Assembly: GCF_049276915.1 (NCBI RefSeq)
Contig: NZ_JBASXK010000021.1
Span: forward strand, 1 to 12,768
DNA from: Aestuariivita sp049276915
Lineage (GTDB): Bacteria > Pseudomonadota > Alphaproteobacteria > Rhodobacterales > Rhodobacteraceae
DNA: 12,768 bases
Reading direction: 5' to 3'
Under the pieces are notes generated by a model. It searched no databases and had not been told where the DNA came from. It saw only the letters and a program-made list of their open reading frames with translations. Below are positions 6,714 to 12,768 of this stretch, in pieces. A program made the translations under genes and the position numbers. Each line of letters starts with the position of its first letter. Within the stretch, counting starts at the first letter, position 1.

Positions 6714-7324
6714 GTTTTCTCAAGGACATAAACGTTTGACTTGATGTTGATGCCCAGCAGGTGGTCGCCATATTCGCGAAACAGAAGCCGCGCGGCACCG
6801 CAGTCGATCCATTCATTGAGCCGCCCTTCGTGACGGTGATCCTCAAGCGCGTGATCGTTGAAGGACAGCACGCAAAGCCCGCCCGCTGTCAGGTGTCTCA
6901 TCATTGTGTCCAGCGTGCTAATGGGGGCCGCTCCGGCACCGATGACGCCGATGGCCGCGATGGCGGCGTAATCGCCTGGTTTGCCGGGCATGGGCGCGGC
7001 CTCATCAACCTGGGTGAGGCTGCGGTAGATGTTTTTGCTGCGGGCATGGGCGAGCATCTCGCCAGAGATGTCGATGCCGTCGATGGTGTCGAATCCGGCA
7101 AGCTTCAGCGCAAGGCCCGACAGGCCCGTGCCGCAGCCGACATCCAGAACCGGAGCGCTGCGATCCTTTATGTGCCGCGCGAGCGCCGCGGCGCAGCGGC
7201 CCGGCGTGGCATAGCCGTTCTGGCCGATTTCGGCCTCATAGCTGGCCGCCCAGTCATCATAGAGCTGACGGGTTTCAGCGTGGCTGCGCGCCCTGTAGGC
7301 CTTGTCGAGGAAACTGTCTGTCAT
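6710..7324 (-). CDS. Class I SAM-dependent methyltransferase, substrate unknown
   Basis: A 204-residue Rossmann-fold methyltransferase. Motif I, VLDVGCGTGLSG (59-70), binds S-adenosylmethionine and is followed by the acidic ribose-binding loop IDGIDISGEML (D85). The N-terminal YDDWAASYEAEIGQNGYATPGRCAAAL resembles the small-molecule/WBSCR27-type methyltransferases annotated as COG4976-like. The start chosen is ATG at 7324 (MTDSFLDKAYRAR). The frame extends 19 codons further, but that would overlap trmFO and has no family match. It begins 23 nt after the trmFO stop and ends overlapping gluQ. Sitting between two tRNA-modifying enzymes, it could act on tRNA or on a related metabolite, but its fold alone does not tell. 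Confidence 0.9.
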   Translation of the reverse strand: MTDSFLDKAYRARSHAETRQLYDDWAASYEAEIGQNGYATPGRCAAALARHIKDRSAPVLDVGCGTGLSGLALKLAGFDTIDGIDISGEMLAHARSKNIYRSLTQVDEAAPMPGKPGDYAAIAAIGVIGAGAAPISTLDTMMRHLTAGGLCVLSFNDHALEDHRHEGRLNEWIDCGAARLLFREYGDHLLGINIKSNVYVLEKT

Positions 7325-7347
7325 GTCCCGGATGTTACAGGCGGTGT

Positions 7348-8703
7348 TCAGGCAGCGTCCAGCCTTTGTTGCGTGAGCCACCCTTGCCAGTCGGCCTTGG
7401 CGCGGTCGGTATAGGCCTTGTAGCGATCCTGGCGGCCACGGCGCCCGCCCTTGACGCCATCGACCGGGGGGAACAGGCCGAAATTGACATTCATCGGCTG
7501 GAAGGTCTTGGCGTCAGCACCGCCCGTGATGTGGTTGACCAGTGCCCCCATGGCGGTGGTTTCAGGCGGCGTGCAAAGGGGCGCACCCAGGATCTGCGCG
7601 GCCGCCATCCGCCCCGCGAGCAGGCCCATGGCCGCACTTTCGACATAACCCTCAACTCCGGTGATCTGGCCAGCAAAGCGGATATGAGGCGCGGATTTGA
7701 GGCGCATCTGATTATCCAGCAGCTTTGGAGAGTTGATGAACGTGTTGCGATGGATGCCGCCAAGGCGTGCAAAGGATGCGTTCTGCAGGCCGGGAATCAT
7801 CTTGAAAACATCGGTTTGCGCACCGTACTTCATCTTGGTCTGAAAGCCGACGATGTTGTAGAGCGTGCCAAGGGCGTTGTCGCGGCGCAGTTGCACCACT
7901 GCCCAGGGCTTGACCTGCGGATCATGGGGATTGGTCAGGCCGACCGGCTTCATCGGACCATGGCGCAGGGTTTCGCGGCCGCGCTCTGCCATCACTTCGA
8001 TGGGCAGGCAGCCATCGAAATAGGTGGCGGTTTCGCCTTCGTGGAATTCAGTTTTGTCGGCCGCCAGCAGCGCGTCGATGAAGGCGTCATATTGGGCGCG
8101 GTCCATCGGGCAGTTGATATAGGCCGTGCGTTCCTCTTCGGTGGCACCCTTGTCATAGCGCGATTGCAGCCAGGCCTGATCCATGTCGATCGTGTCGAAA
8201 TAGACGATGGGTGCGATGGCGTCGAAAAACGCAAGGGCATCGGCGCCCGTTTCTGCCCGGATCGCTTCGCCCAAGGTGCCCGAGGTCAGCGGGCCGGTCG
8301 AGATGATCCAGTGACCGTCGCGGGGCAGGGTGGTGATCTCTTTATAACTGACCGAGATCAGCGGATGCGCCTTGAGCCGCGCGGTCACCGCTTCGGCAAA
8401 GGGATCCCTGTCCACCGCAAGCGCGCCACCTGCGGGCAGGCGGTGGGCATCTGCGGTTTGCATGATCAGCCCGTTCGCCGCGCGCATCTCCCAATGGAGC
8501 AGACCGACGGCGTTTTGTTCGTCGTCATCCGAGCGGAAGGAGTTGGAGCAGACCATCTCGGCCAGGTGGCCGGTGCGATGGGCGAATGTTTCCACGGTGG
8601 GGCGCATCTCGTGAATGACCACGGGGACGCCCATGTTGGCGGCCTGCCAGGCGGCCTCGGATCCGGCCATTCCGCCGCCGACGATATGAAGAGTCTCAGT
8701 CAT
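7348..8703 (-). CDS. trmFO: Methylenetetrahydrofolate-tRNA (uracil-5-)-methyltransferase TrmFO
   Basis: FAD- and folate-dependent enzyme that makes m5U54 in the T-loop of tRNA, using methylenetetrahydrofolate rather than SAM. The product is 451 residues, with ATG at 8703. The dinucleotide-binding HIVGGGMAGSEAAWQA lies at the very N-terminus, VCSNSFRSDD carries C52 (the conserved active-site-region cysteine), and INCPMDRAQYDAF carries C198. RLGGIHRNTFINSP and the C-terminal PMNVNFGLFPP are TrmFO hallmarks. An in-frame ATG at 8712 gives only three extra residues and is less likely. It is the first gene of the leftward unit with the methyltransferase and gluQ. Its promoter must lie in 8704-8912. 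Confidence 0.96.
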   Translation of the reverse strand: MTETLHIVGGGMAGSEAAWQAANMGVPVVIHEMRPTVETFAHRTGHLAEMVCSNSFRSDDDEQNAVGLLHWEMRAANGLIMQTADAHRLPAGGALAVDRDPFAEAVTARLKAHPLISVSYKEITTLPRDGHWIISTGPLTSGTLGEAIRAETGADALAFFDAIAPIVYFDTIDMDQAWLQSRYDKGATEEERTAYINCPMDRAQYDAFIDALLAADKTEFHEGETATYFDGCLPIEVMAERGRETLRHGPMKPVGLTNPHDPQVKPWAVVQLRRDNALGTLYNIVGFQTKMKYGAQTDVFKMIPGLQNASFARLGGIHRNTFINSPKLLDNQMRLKSAPHIRFAGQITGVEGYVESAAMGLLAGRMAAAQILGAPLCTPPETTAMGALVNHITGGADAKTFQPMNVNFGLFPPVDGVKGGRRGRQDRYKAYTDRAKADWQGWLTQQRLDAA

Positions 8704-8767
8704 GCAGACCATCTAGGCCGGATTGGTCAGGGGCGCAATATCGGGGAGGGGGTTCGGGGCCGCCGTG

Positions 8768-8783
8768 GGAACTGTCTAGTTCC
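8768..8783. repeat. Perfect 6-4-6 inverted repeat upstream of trmFO
   Basis: GGAACT (8768-8773), spacer GTCT, AGTTCC (8778-8783). It lies 65-80 bp upstream of the trmFO start, within the 209-bp gap 8704-8912, where a regulator-binding site or transcript hairpin could act. It is followed by a smaller stem TCCGC/GCGGA (8781-8797). No gene or clear promoter is otherwise visible in this gap. Confidence 0.45.
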
Positions 8784-8912
8784 GCGTGAGAGTGCGGATT
8801 GGAGGGACGGTTCGACCACAGCGGCCCGAAATGTCTGCTGATATCTTTCAGCGCCCCTTTTGTGACACATTCCCGCCTTAATCTCAAGCTCTCAGGCGGA
8901 AACAGATGCCGT

Positions 8913-9698
8913 TTATTGTTTCCAATCGGGGTCACGCTTTCCAAGAAATGCAGCGATCCCCTCTTCAGTATCACGAAAGGCCAGGTTCTGCACCATGACG
9001 TCTCCGGTATAGGCGTAAGCTTGCTCAATTGGCATTTCGAGTTGGTGATAATACGCCTGTTTGCCGATTTTCACCGCTGCGGCGAGTTTTTGGGCGATGG
9101 AATCGGCAAGTTCCCGCGCAGTGTCTGCCAGCAGATCGGGGGCAACGGTGCGGTTTATCAGCCCCAGAGATTCGGCACGGGTGGCGTCGATGAACTGTCC
9201 GGTGGTCAGCATCTCGAAGGCCTGTTTGGTGGGAATGTTGCGCGACAGCGCCACCATGGGGGTGGAACAGAAAAGGCCGATATTGACGCCGTTCACGCCG
9301 AAACGTGTCCCTTCTGCGGCAACGGCCAGATCGCAACTGGCCACAAGCTGGCATCCTGCGGCGGTGGCGATGCCGTGAACCTGCGCGATCACCGGCTGGG
9401 GCATCTTGCGGATCGTGGTCATCATTCTGGCGCAGCGATCAAACAGATCCTTGAAATAGGCCGCGCCGCCGTCTTCGGCCTGACGGCCTTGGGTCATCTG
9501 CTTGAGATCATGGCCTGCGCAGAATGCCTTGCCGGCCCCTGACAGGATAACGGCGCGGATCGCGCTGTCGGTCATCAGCGCGTCGAACGCGTCTTGCAAG
9601 GCGGCCAGCATTTCATCGGACAGCGCGTTCAGCCGGTCGGGCGCGTTCATGCGCAGATGGGCGACACCGGATGTGTCGTGACGTTCCAGAATTGACAT
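8913..9698 (-). CDS. Crotonase-fold protein, ECHDC3-like, lacking catalytic glutamates
   Basis: A 261-residue enoyl-CoA hydratase/isomerase-superfamily protein. The start at 9698 (MSILERHD) has a strong AGGAGG Shine-Dalgarno. Acyl-CoA and oxyanion-hole segments are present: APDRLNALSDEM (20-30), GKAFCAGHDLKQM (56-68), and HGIATAAGCQLVASCDLAVA (108-127). Aligning GC-Q117-LVASCD with rat crotonase GC-E144-LAMMCD puts Q117 at Glu144. Counting 20 residues on, G137 (in FGVNGVNIGLF) falls at Glu164. Both hydratase glutamates are therefore absent. The segment AAGCQLVASCD...GVNIGLFCSTP closely resembles ECHDC3-type proteins, whose reaction is not settled to my knowledge. It may be an isomerase-like or CoA-ester hydrolase activity, or a non-catalytic protein. 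It is divergent from the thioesterase at 9756. Confidence 0.88.
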   Translation of the reverse strand: MSILERHDTSGVAHLRMNAPDRLNALSDEMLAALQDAFDALMTDSAIRAVILSGAGKAFCAGHDLKQMTQGRQAEDGGAAYFKDLFDRCARMMTTIRKMPQPVIAQVHGIATAAGCQLVASCDLAVAAEGTRFGVNGVNIGLFCSTPMVALSRNIPTKQAFEMLTTGQFIDATRAESLGLINRTVAPDLLADTARELADSIAQKLAAAVKIGKQAYYHQLEMPIEQAYAYTGDVMVQNLAFRDTEEGIAAFLGKRDPDWKQ

Positions 9699-9755
9699 CT
9701 TGCCTCCTACTTCGTTGAGGGAGAGTTTAGGCACAAGTTTGAGCAAGGGAAAGAC

Positions 9756-10217
9756 ATGGACCAGAACAGTTTGATGCTGATGGATGCGACTGCGTTGAAT
9801 GCCTTCATTCAGGAGGTGTTCCCTCAGGTGAAGGATGATTTTCTGGTCGAAGAGGCCGCGCCCTATGAAATCACCCTGCGGCTGCGTGTTCAGGACCGGC
9901 ATTTGCGCCCCGGCGGCACCGTATCGGGCCCGTCGATGTTCGGGCTGGCGGATGTGACGGTCTATCTGCTGACGCTGTCGTTGATCGGACCCAAGGCGCT
10001 GGCGGTGACCACCAACAGCTCGCTTGATTTCCTGCGCAAGCCCGAGGCGGGTCGAGATCTACTGGCCAAGGGGCGGTTGCTCAAGCTGGGCAAGACCCTG
10101 TCCGTGGGGGATGTGCTGATCTATTCCGAAGGCAAGGCCGAACCGGTGGCGCGCGCCTCGATGACCTATGCCATTCCGCCCGCCGGATCAGCGGCCGCGC
10201 GACACAGCGGGGCCTGA
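9756..10217 (+). CDS. PaaI-family hotdog-fold thioesterase
   Basis: A 153-residue single hotdog domain that probably hydrolyses an acyl-CoA thioester in the cytoplasm. The ATG at 9756 (MDQNSLMLMD) is preceded by AAGGGA. RPGGTVSGPSMFGLADVTVYL (51-71) corresponds to the active-site helix, with D66 as the likely catalytic carboxylate. TTNSSLDFLRKPEAGRDLLAKG (85-106) is the typical central strand and CoA-contacting region. The usual HGG is replaced by PGG. The gene shares a 57-bp divergent gap with the ECHDC3-like gene, hinting at a common acyl-CoA substrate pool or common control. It ends 4 bp from the convergent zinc-ribbon gene, without room for a terminator. Substrate unknown. Confidence 0.85.
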   Translation: MDQNSLMLMDATALNAFIQEVFPQVKDDFLVEEAAPYEITLRLRVQDRHLRPGGTVSGPSMFGLADVTVYLLTLSLIGPKALAVTTNSSLDFLRKPEAGRDLLAKGRLLKLGKTLSVGDVLIYSEGKAEPVARASMTYAIPPAGSAAARHSGA

Positions 10218-10221
10218 TCCG

Positions 10222-11268
10222 TCAGAACCATCCGGCCGCCCCCCAGACCCAGCCGAACACGATCGCCAGAGCGGATATGGCCGCTGAATAGCCTGCCAGT
10301 TTGAAAGGCGAGAACGGGCGCTCTCCGAAGGTGCGCCCGCGCATGCCACAGACCACGACTTTCATCGCCGTGTTGTTATAGCTGTAGTGCAGGATCCAGA
10401 CCGGCAGCAGGATACGGCGATAGTGAATGCCCGATGTATGGGTCTTGTACCCGATATCGATGATCCGGCTTTTGTTGATGTGGGTCTTGATCCGGTTGCG
10501 GATCAGCAGACGTTTGTCGGCTTCGTTGGCCGCAAGACCTTCGGAGACGCTCAGATGGTGCTGCTCGGCGGCAAAGCCGGACAGATAGGCCGGGATATAG
10601 GGGCGCAGATCCTCGGGGTTGAAGTCATGCAGGATGCCGTCACGGATCATTGGCGTGATATGAGGAGAGGCCGGGGCCAGCAGGTCATCAAAGACGATGG
10701 ACATGGAGCCCTTGACCGAGTGAGTTCTGGCCTTGTCGCCGCTGCCGGTGCGGTAGCGGGCCCAGTAATCCACGGCCTCGTGGCTGTCGAATGTGAAGAA
10801 GGGCACGTAAAAACCTGCCACCCGCGCCCGCGAGACAGTGTCTGCAAGATCAGTCGGGGCGGCGAGTCGGCGGCGCACCCAGTCAATCGCGCGCGTCTGG
10901 GCTTCGGCCTCGGTCAGCCGGAAGGGGATCAGCCCCAGAGCCTGAAAGCGTTCGTCGCGTCCCCCCAGCACGACGGGACCGTCGCAATAGCCGCAACGAT
11001 CGGACAGGGCAGGGCCGGTAAAGACCACCGCGCCTCCGCAGGTTTCACATTGATGCACCCGATCTTCGGTCAGGACCGGCTGTTCGGTATGGGGCGTTTC
11101 GGGATCATAGTGAAACTCGCGCGTCGGGTCATGCGCGGGGTCGACGATGATGGCGTGCCCCTCGCCGCAGCTTTCGCAGACCAGCGCACCAGCGGCCGGG
11201 GAAAACACGCATTGGCCGGCGCAGAACGGGCAGAGCAGGTCGCGCTGTGTGGCCGATAGCTGCGTCAT
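10222..11268 (-). CDS. Double zinc-ribbon protein with C-terminal membrane anchor
   Basis: A 348-residue protein often annotated as TFIIB-type zinc-ribbon or, misleadingly, as primosomal N'/helicase-like. Two zinc ribbons lie at the N-terminus: C13-x2-C16 with C31-x2-C34, and C74-x2-C77 with C92-x2-C95. There are no helicase motifs. The middle (about 105-315) is a soluble domain with GFYVPFFTFDSHEAVDYWARY and repeated aromatic/basic strands (RRILLPVWILHYSY), typical of a beta-rich domain of unknown function. Residues about 322-348 (AGYSAAISALAIVFGWVWGAAGWF) form one terminal membrane helix, so the ribbons are probably cytoplasmic on a tail-anchored protein. The ATG at 11268 shares one base with the upstream stop (TGATG), so it is coupled to the small membrane protein gene. 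Function unknown; a membrane-linked assembly or sensing role is only a guess. Confidence 0.85.
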   Translation of the reverse strand: MTQLSATQRDLLCPFCAGQCVFSPAAGALVCESCGEGHAIIVDPAHDPTREFHYDPETPHTEQPVLTEDRVHQCETCGGAVVFTGPALSDRCGYCDGPVVLGGRDERFQALGLIPFRLTEAEAQTRAIDWVRRRLAAPTDLADTVSRARVAGFYVPFFTFDSHEAVDYWARYRTGSGDKARTHSVKGSMSIVFDDLLAPASPHITPMIRDGILHDFNPEDLRPYIPAYLSGFAAEQHHLSVSEGLAANEADKRLLIRNRIKTHINKSRIIDIGYKTHTSGIHYRRILLPVWILHYSYNNTAMKVVVCGMRGRTFGERPFSPFKLAGYSAAISALAIVFGWVWGAAGWF

Positions 11269-11579
11269 CAGTCGCTGTCGGCCAACGCAAAGGCCAGTTC
11301 CAGCAGGACATAGAGGCGCAGCATGGAGCGATCTATGGCCGCGTCGAGATCACCGTTGATGGCCCAGTCACCCAGAATCGTGGCGACAAACCAAGTGGCC
11401 ATGATCCAGAACACGATGATCGCCCAGCCCGACAGCGTGCGCAGGAACCCCGCAGAGCCCCGTTTGAGTTCATGCTGGGCCTCATAGACGCGGATCAGTT
11501 TGACCACCGGCACGATGCCGATCGCAGTGGACAGCGCCAAAAGCGCCAGTGCGGCAAGGTAGGGTTCAACGGATATCAT
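11268..11579 (-). CDS. Small membrane protein of unknown function, two TM segments
   Basis: A 103-residue protein with ATG at 11579 (MISVEPYLAALALLAL). Two hydrophobic helices are visible, at about 5-27 and 51-70 (GWAIIVFWIMATWFVATILG). The connecting loop is basic (KLIRVYEAQHELKRGSAGFLR), so by the positive-inside rule the loop faces the cytoplasm and both ends the periplasm. A third amphipathic stretch (86-100) is possible. I do not recognise the family. Its stop overlaps the start of the zinc-ribbon protein by one base, so the two probably form a membrane complex or at least one translation unit. No Shine-Dalgarno is apparent before the ATG. Confidence 0.75.
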   Translation of the reverse strand: MISVEPYLAALALLALSTAIGIVPVVKLIRVYEAQHELKRGSAGFLRTLSGWAIIVFWIMATWFVATILGDWAINGDLDAAIDRSMLRLYVLLELAFALADSD

Positions 11580-11610
11580 GCAACACGGTCCAAGTCAGAT
11601 CAGCTTTCGT

Positions 11611-11638
11611 GATGTAAAGACGCTGTGCGGTTTGGCAA
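11611..11638 (-). promoter_or_regulatory. Candidate promoter of the small membrane protein operon
   Basis: On the minus strand, TTGCCA (plus 11633-11638; five of six to TTGACA) and TACATC (plus 11611-11616) are separated by 16 nt, ending 31 nt before the ATG at 11579. The -35 is good and the -10 weak. Confidence 0.35.
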
Positions 11639-11674
11639 GCGGGGATTGCTGCGAATGCATGGGGTATATTGATA

Positions 11675-11688
11675 CCTTAATTTTAAGG
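11675..11688. repeat. AT-rich inverted repeat upstream of rplM
   Basis: CCTTAA (11675-11680), TT, TTAAGG (11683-11688). It lies in a markedly AT-rich stretch (about 11662-11712) between the divergent membrane-protein and rplM transcription units, 37 bp before the rplM -35 candidate. It could be an operator or upstream activating element; no known consensus is recognised. Confidence 0.35.
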
Positions 11689-11724
11689 CATTGAAATACA
11701 TACATAAATACTGAGAAAGCGCTA

Positions 11725-11751
11725 TTGACCCGGCTCATGTGCCGCTATAAA
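11725..11751 (+). promoter_or_regulatory. Candidate promoter of rplM-rpsI
   Basis: TTGACC (11725-11730) and TATAAA (11746-11751) are each near consensus but separated by only 15 nt, shorter than the optimal 17. Transcription would start near 11758, giving a leader of about 65 nt before the rplM ATG. A stem CCCCGC (11753-11758) / GCGGGG (11771-11776) overlaps the expected start site. Confidence 0.5.
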
Positions 11752-11807
11752 ACCCCGCAATCGAATTCGGGCGGGGTGTCTTTATGCGCCTCGCCTTTCA
11801 CGTCAAA

Positions 11808-11820
11808 CAGGATGATCCTG
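11808..11820 (+). promoter_or_regulatory. Hairpin embedding the rplM Shine-Dalgarno
   Basis: CAGGA (11808-11812), loop TGA, TCCTG (11816-11820): a perfect 5-bp stem whose 5' arm contains the only Shine-Dalgarno-like AGGA before the rplM ATG at 11823. If it forms, it would limit ribosome access. Since L13 represses its own operon through the leader in Escherichia coli, a translational operator is possible. The short stem alone is weak evidence. Confidence 0.35.
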
Positions 11821-11822
11821 CC

Positions 11823-12281
11823 ATGAAAACCTTTTCTGCCACACCAGCAGATATCGACAAGTCCTGGATCCTGATCGACGCCGAAGGCGTTGTTCTGGGC
11901 CGCCTTGCCTCGATTGTTGCCATGCGTTTGCGCGGCAAGCACAAACCTTCGTTCACACCCAACATGGACATGGGTGACAACGTCATCATCATCAATGCCG
12001 ACAAGGTCCAGATGACCGGCAAGAAGCGCGAAGAGAACTTTTATTGGCACACGGGCCATCCCGGTGGCATCAAGTCGCGCACCAAAGCTCAGATTCTGGA
12101 AGGCAAGTACCCTGAGCGCGTCGTCGTTCAGGCGGTCAAGCGCATGCTGCCGGGCAACCGCCTGAGCCGCAAGGTGATGACCAACCTGCGCGTCTATGCC
12201 GGTGCCGAACATCCCCATGAGGCGCAAAGCCCTGTCGTTCTGGATGTCAAATCCATGAACAAGAAAAACACCCGGAGCTGA
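11823..12281 (+). CDS. rplM: 50S ribosomal protein L13
   Basis: A 152-residue large-subunit protein, an early assembly protein binding 23S rRNA. The start at ATG 11823 gives MKTFSATPADIDKSW, the family N-terminus. An in-frame ATG at 11784 would add 13 residues (MRLAFHVKQDDPA) and is judged a leader codon, not the start. Typical segments are ILIDAEGVVLGRLAS, VAMRLRGKHKPSFTP, GDNVIIINADKVQMTGKK, and the signature AVKRMLPGNRLSRKV followed by LRVYAGAEHPHEAQ. It is the first gene of the conserved rplM-rpsI operon; rpsI begins 5 nt after the stop. Confidence 0.98.
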   Translation: MKTFSATPADIDKSWILIDAEGVVLGRLASIVAMRLRGKHKPSFTPNMDMGDNVIIINADKVQMTGKKREENFYWHTGHPGGIKSRTKAQILEGKYPERVVVQAVKRMLPGNRLSRKVMTNLRVYAGAEHPHEAQSPVVLDVKSMNKKNTRS

Positions 12282-12286
12282 ATCTG

Positions 12287-12768
12287 ATGTCAGACGAAAT
12301 CAACACACTCGAAGATCTGGCCGCAGCCACCGGTGTCCAAGCCGTGGTTGAAGACGCCCCCCTGCGTGAAGCCGTCCGCGACGAACTGGGCCGCGCCTAT
12401 GCGACCGGCAAGCGCAAGGACGCGGTTGCCCGCGTCTGGATCAAGCCCGGTTCGGGCAAGGTCGTTGTGAATGGTCGTGAAATGGCTGTCTATTTCGCGC
12501 GCCCCGTGCTGCAGATGATCCTGCGCCAGCCCTTTAGCGTGGCCGGTGTTGTCGATCAGTTCGACGTGCATGCCACCGTCAAGGGCGGCGGCCTGTCCGG
12601 TCAGGCCGGTGCGGTCAAGCACGGCATCTCGAAAGCGCTGCAGCTGTATGATCCCAGCCTGCGCGCGGCCCTGAAAGCGGCAGGTTTCCTGACCCGCGAC
12701 AGCCGCGTCGTCGAGCGCAAGAAATTCGGCAAGGCCAAAGCGCGCAAGAGCTTCCAGTTCTCCAAGCG
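12287..12768 (+). CDS. rpsI: 30S ribosomal protein S9 (3' end cut by window)
   Basis: Small-subunit protein whose C-terminal tail reaches the P-site tRNA. From ATG 12287 there are 160 complete codons; the window ends two bases into the next codon (CG), consistent with the final arginine of the family ending SKR. Residues 1-33 form an acidic extension (MSDEINTLEDLAAATGVQAV...) absent from short bacterial S9 and common in alphaproteobacteria. The core starts at GRAYATGKRKDAVARVW and contains the S9 signature GGGLSGQAGAVKHGISKAL (100-118), then the basic tail with RKKFGKAKARKSFQFSK. A GGAG lies 9 nt before the ATG, overlapping the end of rplM. Confidence 0.97.
   Translation, partial: MSDEINTLEDLAAATGVQAVVEDAPLREAVRDELGRAYATGKRKDAVARVWIKPGSGKVVVNGREMAVYFARPVLQMILRQPFSVAGVVDQFDVHATVKGGGLSGQAGAVKHGISKALQLYDPSLRAALKAAGFLTRDSRVVERKKFGKAKARKSFQFSK

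Noticed and set aside
8837..8861. GCTGA-TATCTT-TCAGC followed by GCCCCTTTT as a terminator.
   Set aside because: The stem is only 5 bp and is separated from a short T-run by five GC bases. There is no plus-strand gene to terminate here.
8837..8910. CTCTCAGGCGGAAACAGA (8889-8906) resembles the conserved 3' core of glycine riboswitches.
   Set aside because: The matching 5' core (GCCGAAGG-type) is absent, and on the plus strand nothing suitable lies downstream, only the antisense of the crotonase gene. Judged chance similarity.
11784..11822. L13 starting at ATG 11784.
   Set aside because: The 13 extra residues are not part of the L13 family, and the standard MKTF start follows at 11823. Kept only as a possible leader element.
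1..12768. CRISPR arrays, insertion sequences, tRNA genes, integrase or att sites.
   Set aside because: No regularly spaced repeats, transposase-like proteins, tRNA cloverleafs or flanking duplications were seen on either strand.

Overview
The window comes from a GC-rich alphaproteobacterium, most likely a member of the Rhodobacterales (Roseobacter/Rhodobacter group). The basis is protein-level: a long LigA with a charged insert next to a 696-residue RecG, a stand-alone HisI divergent from a NifU-like scaffold protein, TrmFO upstream of a GluQ-type synthetase, an S9 with an acidic N-terminal extension, and an operator of the alphaproteobacterial LexA type (GTTC-N7-GTTC). This assignment is from recall of families, not from a search.

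Layout. 1-36 is the tail of an upstream transcription unit ending in a clear intrinsic terminator. 149-4476 (+) holds a DNA repair pair, ligA and recG, whose stop and start overlap in ATGA. 4477-4934 is the most unusual stretch. It holds an AT-rich promoter region with a canonical SOS box and extra GTTC half-sites, a 40-codon ORF for a single-pass membrane microprotein, and then about 120 nt that fold into a closed, branched RNA ending in a strong terminator. 4935-5387 (-) and 5454-5813 (+) are a divergent pair, a NifU/IscU-like Fe-S scaffold protein and hisI. 5874-8703 (-) is a tight operon trmFO - class I methyltransferase - gluQ; two of its three products modify tRNA. 8913-9698 (-) and 9756-10217 (+) are a divergent pair, a crotonase-fold protein lacking both catalytic glutamates and a hotdog-fold thioesterase. 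10222-11579 (-) is a coupled pair of uncharacterised genes, a two-TM small protein and a double zinc-ribbon protein with a C-terminal membrane anchor. 11823-12768 (+) is the ribosomal protein operon rplM-rpsI, the latter cut by the window edge one base into its last sense codon.

Most genes are ordinary housekeeping genes. The best candidate for something undescribed is the SOS-box / microprotein / structured RNA unit directly after recG. Its logic resembles known SOS-induced small membrane proteins (TisB in Escherichia coli, SidA in Caulobacter), but its sequence is not one I recognise. No stretch longer than about 300 bases lacks a gene; the longest gene-free segments are 4711-4934, 8704-8912 and 11580-11822.
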